Shown one piece after another: positions 6,452-12,211 of a DNA stretch of 20,281 nucleotides. Within the stretch, counting starts at the first letter, position 1. Every line of letters starts with the position of its first letter. Below the pieces are notes generated by a model. It was not told where the DNA came from, made no database searches, and worked only from the letters and a program-made list of their open reading frames with translations. Source of the DNA: JBBSIN01 sp038232055 (GTDB taxonomy: Bacteria > Actinomycetota > Actinomycetes > JADGOV01); NCBI GenBank assembly GCA_038232055.1, contig JBBSIN010000045.1:1-20281 (forward strand), read 5' to 3'. The translations under genes were made by a program, and so were the position numbers.

Positions 6452-8034
6452 TGGACGTGGCGCGGCTGGCCCGGGAGTGGCTCGCCGAGGATCCCGACGC
6501 GGAGACCCGCGCCGAGCTGACCGCGCTGCTCGACGACCAGGTGGCACTGCACGAGCGGTTCGCCGGGCACCTCGACTTCGGCACCGCCGGGCTGCGCGGC
6601 GAGCTCGGCGCCGGTCCGATGCGGATGAACCGGGTCGTCGTACGACGGGCCGCGGCCGGCCTGGCGTCCTACCTGTCCGGCTGCGGCGATGACCGGCCGG
6701 TCGTGATCGGGTACGACGCCCGGCGCAACTCCGACGTCTTCGCCCTGGACACCGCCCGGGTGGTGACCGGAGCGGGCCGACGCGCGCTGGTGCTGCCGCG
6801 GCCGCTGCCGACGCCGGTGCTGGCCTTTGCGGTCCGGCACCTGGGCTGTGCCGCCGGGGTGATGGTGACCGCCAGCCACAACCCGCGACGGGATAGCGGC
6901 TACAAGGTCTACCTCGGCGACGGCGCGCAGATCGCCCCGCCGGTCGACCGCACGATCGCGGCGGCGATCGACGCGGTGGGACCACTCGGCGACGTGCCGC
7001 TCGGCGGCGACGGGGAGGGGGTCGACGTGGTCGACGCCTACCTCGCCGCGGTGGCAGCGCTGCCGCTCGGCGGCGCTCGAGAGCTGCGCGTCGCGTACAC
7101 CCCGCTGCACGGCGTGGGGTGGCCGGTGCTGCGGGCGGCGTTCGAGCGAGCCGGGTTCGCGGTGCCGCACGTCGTCGCGGCGCAGGCGGCGCCGGATCCG
7201 GACTTCCCCACAGTCGAGTTCCCGAACCCCGAAGAGCCGGGCGCCTGCGACCTGCTGCTCGGGTTGGCCGACGACGTACGGGCCGACGTCGCGATCGCCA
7301 ACGACCCGGACGCCGACCGCTGCGCTGTCGCGGTCGGCGGTCGGCTGCTCTCCGGCGACGAGCTGGGCGCGCTGCTCGCCGACCACCTGCTGCGCAACGG
7401 TATTCGCGGTCGGGTCGCGACCACGATCGTGTCGTCGTCGCTGCTCGGCAAGATGGCCGCTGCGTACGGCGTGCCGTACACCGAGACGCTCACCGGCTTC
7501 AAGTGGATCGTGCGGGCCGGCGACGACCTTGTGTTCGGCTACGAGGAGGCGATCGGCTACGCGGTCGCACCGCACGTCGTCCGCGACAAGGACGGCATCG
7601 GTGCCGCGCTGCTCGTCGCCGACCTGGCCGCCTCGCTGCGGGCGCAGGGCCGCACGCTGCTGGACCGGCTGGCCGAGATCTGGCGCCAGTTCGGGCGGCA
7701 CGCAACGAGCCAGTGGTCGGTGCGGGTCGCCGACCTGGCCGACATCGACCGGGTGATGGGCCTGCTTCGGGACACACCACCCACTTCCTTCGGCGGGCGG
7801 GCTGTCGAGCACGCCGTCGACCTCCGGGACGGCGGTGCTGGCCTGGCGCCCGCCGACGGGCTGGTGTACCGGCTGGCCGGCGATGCCCGGGTCGTCGTCC
7901 GACCGAGCGGCACCGAGCCGAAGCTCAAGGCGTACCTCGAGGTCGTCGTCCCGCCCGAGACGGAAGAGCAGCTGGTGACCGAGGCGCTGACGGCGATCCG
8001 CGCTGACCTGGCGCGTGTAGCGGGGTTGCCGTAG
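6451..8034 (+). CDS. pmmB: Phosphohexomutase-superfamily enzyme, probable phosphopentomutase/phosphoglucomutase (PmmB-like)
   Basis: A 527-aa alpha-D-phosphohexomutase. It contains the phosphoserine loop TASHNPRRDSGYK (140-152) with S142, the metal loop NDPDADRC (284-291) with D285, D287 and D289, the sugar-binding loop GYEEAIGY (363-370) and the phosphate-binding RPSGTEPK loop near the C-terminus. The FGTAGLRG motif (43-50) and the total length place it in the PGM2-like group, whose human member is a phosphopentomutase; M. tuberculosis Rv3308 (pmmB) is the positional counterpart. No deoB-type phosphopentomutase is visible. Because it is fused into the PNP operon (one-base TGATG overlap), the likely job is conversion of (deoxy)ribose-1-phosphate to the 5-phosphate for DeoC. 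Family is certain; phosphopentose preference is inferred. Confidence 0.9.
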   Translation: MDVARLAREWLAEDPDAETRAELTALLDDQVALHERFAGHLDFGTAGLRGELGAGPMRMNRVVVRRAAAGLASYLSGCGDDRPVVIGYDARRNSDVFALDTARVVTGAGRRALVLPRPLPTPVLAFAVRHLGCAAGVMVTASHNPRRDSGYKVYLGDGAQIAPPVDRTIAAAIDAVGPLGDVPLGGDGEGVDVVDAYLAAVAALPLGGARELRVAYTPLHGVGWPVLRAAFERAGFAVPHVVAAQAAPDPDFPTVEFPNPEEPGACDLLLGLADDVRADVAIANDPDADRCAVAVGGRLLSGDELGALLADHLLRNGIRGRVATTIVSSSLLGKMAAAYGVPYTETLTGFKWIVRAGDDLVFGYEEAIGYAVAPHVVRDKDGIGAALLVADLAASLRAQGRTLLDRLAEIWRQFGRHATSQWSVRVADLADIDRVMGLLRDTPPTSFGGRAVEHAVDLRDGGAGLAPADGLVYRLAGDARVVVRPSGTEPKLKAYLEVVVPPETEEQLVTEALTAIRADLARVAGLP

Positions 8035-8079
8035 CCGGTCGCGGCTGGCCGGCACGCAGTAGACATCGGGAGCAGTGCG

Positions 8080-8121
8080 GTCGCCGGTCTACCAGACGTC
8101 GCCGGTCTACCAGACGTCGCC
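8080..8121. repeat. 18-bp tandem duplication across the aac(2')-I stop codon
   Basis: GTCGCCGGTCTACCAGAC occurs perfectly at 8080-8097 and 8098-8115, followed by 7 more bases of a third unit. On the minus strand the unit reads in frame as Gly-Asp-Val-Trp-stop-Thr, so the last four codons and stop of the acetyltransferase are repeated just after its own stop. This looks like a slipped-strand duplication. Confidence 0.9.
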
Positions 8122-8640
8122 GCTCCGCCAGTCGCACGCCAGATCGCCGTCGGCTGTCAGCTCCGCGCTGACCGGCAGCACGTAGATGTATCCCTCTTCC
8201 TCCTCGGTGCGGGCGATGCCACCCGGCGCGATCACCGAGGCCGTGCCGCTCCACCGCTGCCAGCCACGAGCGGCATAGAAGTCCGCGGCCTGGTCGGTGG
8301 CGCCGAGCGCACCGACCTCGTACGCCCCGCGGATGACCCCCTCCAGCGCCGTCATCAGCGCCGAGGCATGCCCGCGCCGGCGTCGGTCCGCCCGCACCGC
8401 GACGCCCTCGACGTAACCGGTACGCAGCGCCCGCCCGTTGTGCAGCAACCGGCGCAGAACTACCGAGCCGTGCCCGATCAGCTCCTGACCCTCCCAGACG
8501 AGAGCGTGCATGCCGCCAAGCGCGTGCTCGTAGTCGTCGTCCGTGATGTCCCCGTGGAAGGCGTCGTAGAGCAGCCCGCGAATCGCCTGCAGCTCCCCGG
8601 GGCTCAACGCCGCGGTGTGTGCGGTCCGCACCTGCGCCAT
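8107..8640 (-). CDS. aac(2')-I: Aminoglycoside 2'-N-acetyltransferase homologue, AAC(2')-I type
   Basis: A 177-aa GNAT acetyltransferase. The segments EHALGGMHALVW (38-49), GYVEGVAVRADRR (75-87), the acetyl-CoA loop RRRRGHA (86-92), FYAARGW (121-127) and the C-terminal CDWRSGDVW match M. tuberculosis AAC(2')-Ic (181 aa) closely. In that structure the Asp and the terminal Trp carboxylate of the DVW end help bind the drug, and both are kept here. The enzyme transfers acetyl from acetyl-CoA to the 2'-amine of aminoglycosides; in actinobacteria it is usually an intrinsic chromosomal gene whose native substrate is unclear. ATG 8640 is preferred, with a CAAAAT box 6 nt upstream. The gene stands alone, facing pmmB. 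No mobile element flanks it, but short tandem duplications lie at both ends. Resistance cannot be inferred from sequence alone. Confidence 0.9.
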   Translation of the reverse strand: MAQVRTAHTAALSPGELQAIRGLLYDAFHGDITDDDYEHALGGMHALVWEGQELIGHGSVVLRRLLHNGRALRTGYVEGVAVRADRRRRGHASALMTALEGVIRGAYEVGALGATDQAADFYAARGWQRWSGTASVIAPGGIARTEEEEGYIYVLPVSAELTADGDLACDWRSGDVW

Positions 8641-8657
8641 GCCGCCATTTTGGCAGC
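8641..8657 (-). promoter_or_regulatory. Putative leaderless promoter and imperfect palindrome of aac(2')-I
   Basis: On the minus strand CAAAAT (8652-8647) lies 6 nt before ATG 8640, in the position of a -10 box for a leaderless transcript. The same bases form an imperfect palindrome, GCTGCCA-AAA-TGGCGGC (7-bp arms, one mismatch), a possible repressor site overlapping the box. Confidence 0.35.
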
Positions 8658-8670
8658 GCCTTGCCGAGCC

Positions 8671-8703
8671 GGCCCGCACCGGCGCCGGGCCCGCACCGGC
8701 GCC
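8671..8703. repeat. Direct repeat, 16 bp x2, upstream of aac(2')-I
   Basis: GGCCCGCACCGGCGCC occurs at 8671-8686 and 8688-8703, separated by one base. It lies about 30-63 bp upstream of the acetyltransferase ATG, where the -35 region and any activator site would be. Confidence 0.8.
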
Positions 8704-8717
8704 CGCAGACCGACCGT

Positions 8718-8876
8718 TTACGGCAGCCGCAGCCGTCCAGCCGCCGTGATCCCTAGCAGTCTTTGCCGGTCAAGTTCCTCTGCGGCGAGCGGACCCGGTG
8801 CAGGGGGTTCGGGCTGGGCCGTCGTCTGCTCATCGGACGGCACGTGCGCGGACCGCTCAAGCTCGGCGAGCGTCAT
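8718..8876 (-). CDS. Possible small hypothetical protein (52 aa)
   Basis: This frame runs from ATG 8876 to TAA and encodes MTLAELERSAHVPSDEQ followed by a Pro/Ala-rich stretch (QPEPPAPGPLA) and a basic C-terminus. It is the only candidate in the roughly 320-bp stretch between the acetyltransferase and deoC (8641-8961); the rest of that stretch holds the two genes' promoters and a 16-bp direct repeat. There is no clear ribosome-binding site or -10 box, a few codons (AGA, CTA) are unusual for this genome, and I recognise no family. It may be non-coding. Confidence 0.2.
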   Translation of the reverse strand: MTLAELERSAHVPSDEQTTAQPEPPAPGPLAAEELDRQRLLGITAAGRLRLP

Positions 8877-8949
8877 GGCGTACTCACGCTTGCCCAGCCC
8901 GGTCACATCCCTAGCCTGCTCCCCCGGGTGGTCTCTCGCAATTCCGGCG

Positions 8950-8964
8950 TAACCTCGGGGGGTG
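8950..8964 (+). promoter_or_regulatory. Putative leaderless promoter of deoC
   Basis: TAACCT (8950-8955) lies 6 nt before GTG 8962. CCCCCG (8921-8926) and CGGGGG (8956-8961) form a loose inverted pair flanking the box, which is weak evidence for an operator. Confidence 0.45.
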
Positions 8965-9906
8965 ATCACCGGCACAGCGTACGCCGATGTGGCGTCCTCC
9001 GACGCCGGGTTGCGCCGCTTCCTGCACGGCCTGCCGGGCGTCGACCAGGTGGGTGCGGAGGCCCGGGCCGCAACGCTGGCCACCCGCTCGATCAAGACAG
9101 CGGCGAAGCGGTGGGCACTCGACACGGCGATCTCCATGATCGACCTCACCACGCTGGAGGGTTCGGACACGCCGGGCAAGGTCCGGGCGCTCTGCGCCAA
9201 GGCACAGCGACCCGACCCGACCGACCCGAGCACCCCCCGGGTGGCGGCGATCTGCGTCTATCCCGACCTGGTGGCCGTCGCCAAGCGCCACCTCGGCTCC
9301 TCGGGCGTGGCGGTTGCCTCGGTGGCGACCGCGTTCCCGTCCGGCCGGGCGAGCCTCGCGGTGAAGCTCGCCGACACGAAGGACGCCGTCGCCGCCGGGG
9401 CGGACGAGGTCGACATGGTGATCGACCGCGGCGCGTTCCTGTCTGGGCGCTATGCGCAGGTGTACGACGAGGTCGTAGCGATCAAGGAGGCATGCGGCCC
9501 GGCGCATCTGAAGGTCATCCTCGAGACCGGCGAGCTGGCGACGTACGACAACGTACGGCGCGCCGCCTGGCTCGCCATGCTGGCCGGCGCCGACTTCGTC
9601 AAGACCTCCACTGGCAAGGTGCCGATCGCGGCGACGACTCCGGTGGCGCTGGTCATGCTGGAGGCGGTCCGCGACTACGCCGCCGGCACCGGCACCAGGG
9701 TCGGCGTCAAGGTGGCCGGTGGCGTGCGCACCGCCAAGGACGCGATCCGCTATCTGGTCCTGGTCAACGAGACGGCCGGCGAGGCGTGGCTGACGCCGGA
9801 GCTGTTCCGCATCGGGGCCTCCAGCCTGCTCAACGACCTGCTCATGCAGCGGCAGAAGCTCACCACGGGCCGCTACGCCCGGCCCGACGACTTCACGCTG
9901 GACTGA
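8962..9906 (+). CDS. deoC: 2-deoxyribose-5-phosphate aldolase
   Basis: A 314-aa class I aldolase that cleaves 2-deoxyribose-5-phosphate to glyceraldehyde-3-phosphate and acetaldehyde. The Schiff-base lysine is K214 in ADFVKTSTGK, with the acid/base lysine K250 in VGVKVAGGVRT and the catalytic Asp D151 in GADEVDMV. ATAFPSG (123-129) is also conserved. At 314 aa it is longer than E. coli DeoC (259 aa) and resembles the eukaryote-like long DERA form with an extended N-terminus. GTG 8962 is supported by a TAACCT box 6 nt upstream and lack of a ribosome-binding site. Two aldehyde dehydrogenase genes lie downstream on the same strand; they could consume the acetaldehyde, but a toxin-antitoxin pair sits between. 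Confidence 0.93.
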   Translation: MITGTAYADVASSDAGLRRFLHGLPGVDQVGAEARAATLATRSIKTAAKRWALDTAISMIDLTTLEGSDTPGKVRALCAKAQRPDPTDPSTPRVAAICVYPDLVAVAKRHLGSSGVAVASVATAFPSGRASLAVKLADTKDAVAAGADEVDMVIDRGAFLSGRYAQVYDEVVAIKEACGPAHLKVILETGELATYDNVRRAAWLAMLAGADFVKTSTGKVPIAATTPVALVMLEAVRDYAAGTGTRVGVKVAGGVRTAKDAIRYLVLVNETAGEAWLTPELFRIGASSLLNDLLMQRQKLTTGRYARPDDFTLD

Positions 9907-9941
9907 GCCCGGCAAGGTGGGCGGACGACCGAGTTCGCGGC

Positions 9942-9961
9942 GTAGCACGACGTGCTACCGT
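9942..9961 (+). promoter_or_regulatory. Operator palindrome overlapping the toxin-antitoxin promoter
   Basis: GTAGCACG-A-CGTGCTAC (9942-9958) is a perfect inverted repeat with 8-bp arms and a one-base centre. Its right end overlaps TACCGT (9956-9961), a TANNNT box 6 nt before GTG 9968. This is the arrangement expected for autorepression by an antitoxin or antitoxin-toxin complex. Confidence 0.65.
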
Positions 9962-9967
9962 ACCGGG

Positions 9968-10222
9968 GTGACTCAAGAGATCAATCAGCGAGAGCTTCGC
10001 AACCAGAGCGGCGAGATCATGCGCAAGCTCGACGAAGGCGAGACGTTCATCGTCACCCGCAACGGGGTCCCCGTAGCCGAGCTCACTGCCTTGCGGCGCC
10101 ATCGCTTCGTCCCGGCGGAGGCAGCGGTCGCGCTGTTCCGGAACGCGCCCCGCGTCGACTACGAGCGGTTCCGTGCCGACCTCGACTCGGTCGCTAGTCA
10201 GGACGCCACGACCCGTGGTTGA
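9968..10222 (+). CDS. Type II antitoxin, Phd/YefM family
   Basis: An 84-aa protein. The N-terminal half, INQRELRNQSGEIMRKLDEGETFIVTRNGVPVAEL (residues 5-39 overall), has the Phd/YefM DNA-binding pattern: a strand-helix unit with NQRELRNQ, then the TRNGxPVAEL hairpin. The C-terminal half (ALFRNAPRVDYERFRADLD) is the charged, probably disordered part that would wrap the toxin. GTG 9968 follows a TACCGT box by 6 nt and an operator palindrome immediately upstream. Its stop overlaps the toxin start by 8 nt (GTGGTTGA), the usual antitoxin-first arrangement. It should both neutralise the PIN toxin and repress the operon. Confidence 0.87.
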   Translation: MTQEINQRELRNQSGEIMRKLDEGETFIVTRNGVPVAELTALRRHRFVPAEAAVALFRNAPRVDYERFRADLDSVASQDATTRG

Positions 10223-10625
10223 AGATCGACGCCCGCGTGGTGTCCTTGACACCTCAGTCGTCATCGACCTGGACCGGCTCGACGCATCACAGCTGCCTAT
10301 CCAAATCGCGGTCAGTGCAATCACCATGGCGGAGCTGGCGGCAGGTCCACATGCAACGAACGATCCTGATGAGCGCGGGCGCAGGCAAGACCGTCTGCAG
10401 CGCGCGGAGGCGGCGTTTGACGCGCTGCCCTTCGACGGCGACGCGGCGCGCGCTTACGGCCGGATCTTCGCATCGGTTATCGGCACAGGGTGCAAAGCCC
10501 GCGGTGCACGAGCAGTCGACCTGCTCATCGCCGCAGCGGCTCTCGCCGCCGACCTTCCGCTGTTCACCCGCAACGGTGCCGACTTCAGGGTCGTCGACGA
10601 TCTCGTTGAGGTCGTCGTCGTATAG
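10215..10625 (+). CDS. PIN-domain ribonuclease toxin, VapC type
   Basis: A 136-aa PIN-domain protein, a Mg2+-dependent endoribonuclease by family. Acidic active-site residues are visible: D12 in VLDTSVVIDL, E40 in ITMAELAAG, D102 in ARAVDLLIAAAALAADLPLFTRN, and D123 in NGADF. All expected carboxylates are present, so it looks active. GTG 10215 overlaps the antitoxin stop by 8 nt and implies translational coupling; a more upstream in-frame ATG would run deep into the antitoxin. The pair is of the vapBC kind but with a Phd-type antitoxin. The RNA target cannot be predicted. The pair separates deoC from the aldehyde dehydrogenases and may be an insertion into an older deo cluster. Confidence 0.88.
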   Translation: MVEDRRPRGVLDTSVVIDLDRLDASQLPIQIAVSAITMAELAAGPHATNDPDERGRRQDRLQRAEAAFDALPFDGDAARAYGRIFASVIGTGCKARGARAVDLLIAAAALAADLPLFTRNGADFRVVDDLVEVVVV

Positions 10626-10649
10626 ATAGGCGGTTCGCGTCTGAGTAGT

Positions 10650-10682
10650 CGAGGTGCCTTCAGCCTCGCGCTTTGGCGAGGC
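10650..10682 (+). terminator. Possible terminator/attenuator hairpins after the toxin gene
   Basis: GCCTCGC (10663-10669) and GCGAGGC (10676-10682) form a perfect 7-bp stem with a 6-nt loop. A competing stem can form between CGAGG (10650-10654) and CCTCG (10664-10668). No T-tract follows, as is common in actinobacteria. It lies between the toxin stop and the ALDH promoter. Confidence 0.4.
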
Positions 10683-10726
10683 CAACGCCGTACGTCGAGC
10701 CGGCGGGCGAGTGCTGAGCCCGGCCG

Positions 10727-10741
10727 TATCCTGAGCGGGTG
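10727..10741 (+). promoter_or_regulatory. Putative leaderless promoter of the ALDH pair
   Basis: TATCCT (10727-10732) lies 6 nt before GTG 10739, with no ribosome-binding site between. This suggests the ALDH pair is transcribed separately from the toxin-antitoxin operon. Confidence 0.5.
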
Positions 10742-12172
10742 AGCCGCTGGGAGTACTCCCCCGCGCCGGAGTCGCGCGCGGTCGTCGACATCCGGCCGTC
10801 GTACGGGCTCTTCGTCGACGGCGAGTTCACCGACGGGCAGGACGGCGAGCCGTTCAAGACCGTCAACCCCGCGACGGAGGAGGTGCTCGCCGAGGTCGTC
10901 GCGGCCGGACCGCTCGACGTCGACCGCGCCGTCAACGCGGCCCGTACGGCGTTCCCCCGGTGGAGCGGGCTCCCGGCGAGCGAGCGCGGCAAGTACCTCT
11001 ACCGCATCGCGCGGCTGGTGCAGGAACGCTCCCGCGAGCTCGCCGTACTGGAAAGCCTCGACAACGGCAAGCCGATCCGCGAGTCCCGCGACCTCGACCT
11101 GCCGCTCGCCGCTGCCCACTTCTTCTACTACGCGGGCTGGGCCGACAAGCTCTCCTACGCCGGCTTCGGCCCGGACCCGAGGCCGCTCGGCGTCGCCGGA
11201 CAGATCATCCCGTGGAACTTCCCGCTGCTCATGCTGGCGTGGAAGCTCGCGCCGGCGCTCGCCACCGGCAACACCTGCGTGCTCAAGCCGGCCGAGACGA
11301 CGTCGCTCACCGCGCTGCACTTCGCCGAGATCCTCCAGCAGGCCGAGCTGCCGCCGGGAGTGGTCAACATCGTGACCGGCGCCGGTGCGACGGGCCGGGC
11401 GCTGGTGACCAACGACGGCGTCGACAAGATCGCCTTCACCGGCTCCACCGAGGTCGGCAAGGAGATCGCCCGGTCGGTCGCCGGCACCCGCAAGAAGATC
11501 ACCCTCGAGCTGGGCGGCAAGGCGGCCAACGTGGTCTTCGACGACGCGCCGCTCGACCAGGCGGTCGAGGGCATCGTCAACGGCATCTTCTTCAACCAGG
11601 GTCACGTCTGCTGCGCGGGCTCCCGACTGCTCGTGCAGGAGTCGGTGGCCGACGAGCTGCTCGGCAAGCTGAAGTTCCGGCTCGCCACCCTGCGCCTCGG
11701 CGACCCGCTCGACAAGAACACCGACATCGGCGCGATCAACTCCTCGGTCCAGCTGGCGAAGATCCGCGAGCTCTCCGACGTGGGCGACGCCGAAGGCGCC
11801 ACCCGCTGGTCACCGGCGTGCGAGCTGCCCGAGCGCGGCTACTGGTTTCCGCCGACGCTGTTCACCGGCGTATCGCAGGCGCACCGGATCGCCCGCGAGG
11901 AGATCTTCGGACCGGTCCTGTCGGTGCTCACGTTCCGCACGCCCGCCGAGGCGGTCGAGAAGGCGAACAACACGCCGTACGGGCTCTCCGCGGGCGTCTG
12001 GACCGACAAGGGCAGCCGCATCCTCTGGATGGCCGACCGGCTGCGCGCCGGTGTGGTGTGGGCCAACACGTTCAACCGCTTCGACCCGACGTCGCCGTTC
12101 GGCGGCTACCAGGAGTCGGGGTACGGGCGCGAAGGCGGCCGGCACGGGCTGGCGGCGTACCTCGATGGCTGA
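10739..12172 (+). CDS. NAD(P)-dependent aldehyde dehydrogenase, full length
   Basis: A 477-aa ALDH superfamily enzyme. Catalytic and cofactor motifs are complete: PWNFP (158-162) with N160, FTGSTEVG (233-240), ELGGK (257-261) with the general base E257, the nucleophile C291 in NQGHVCCAGSR, and EEIFGPV further on. It oxidises an aldehyde to an acid with NAD(P)+. Downstream of deoC, acetaldehyde is the natural candidate substrate; this is inference. GTG 10739 is supported by the TATCCT box. The stop (TGA 12170-12172) lies in the first unit of a 16-bp triple repeat shared with the next gene. Together with that non-catalytic partner it has the domain order and combined length of ALDH16, so it may be the catalytic half of a split ALDH16-like enzyme. 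Confidence 0.9.
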   Translation: MSRWEYSPAPESRAVVDIRPSYGLFVDGEFTDGQDGEPFKTVNPATEEVLAEVVAAGPLDVDRAVNAARTAFPRWSGLPASERGKYLYRIARLVQERSRELAVLESLDNGKPIRESRDLDLPLAAAHFFYYAGWADKLSYAGFGPDPRPLGVAGQIIPWNFPLLMLAWKLAPALATGNTCVLKPAETTSLTALHFAEILQQAELPPGVVNIVTGAGATGRALVTNDGVDKIAFTGSTEVGKEIARSVAGTRKKITLELGGKAANVVFDDAPLDQAVEGIVNGIFFNQGHVCCAGSRLLVQESVADELLGKLKFRLATLRLGDPLDKNTDIGAINSSVQLAKIRELSDVGDAEGATRWSPACELPERGYWFPPTLFTGVSQAHRIAREEIFGPVLSVLTFRTPAEAVEKANNTPYGLSAGVWTDKGSRILWMADRLRAGVVWANTFNRFDPTSPFGGYQESGYGREGGRHGLAAYLDG

Positions 12173-12211
12173 GTCGCGCGATGGCTGAGTCGCGCGATGG
12201 CTGAGTCGCGC
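12164..12211. repeat. Perfect 16-bp tandem triplication at the ALDH gene junction
   Basis: GATGGCTGAGTCGCGC is repeated exactly three times (12164-12179, 12180-12195, 12196-12211). Copy 1 contains the first ALDH gene's stop and copy 3 the second gene's ATG. With a single copy the two genes would overlap by 8 nt (ATGGCTGA), so the triplication has pulled apart an overlapping stop/start and placed a 24-nt spacer between them. Confidence 0.97.

Noticed and set aside
6343..8055. 570-codon open frame opposite the phosphomutase gene
   Set aside because: Rich in Arg/Gly/His with no domain pattern; the + strand encodes an intact phosphomutase with all catalytic motifs.
8911..9948. 345-codon open frame opposite deoC
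   Set aside because: Composition typical of a high-GC antisense shadow; DeoC active-site residues are on the + strand.
12164..12211. CRISPR-like array
   Set aside because: Repeats are contiguous without spacers, only three copies, and lie across a stop/start junction; the 18-bp and 16-bp repeats near the acetyltransferase are likewise only duplications.
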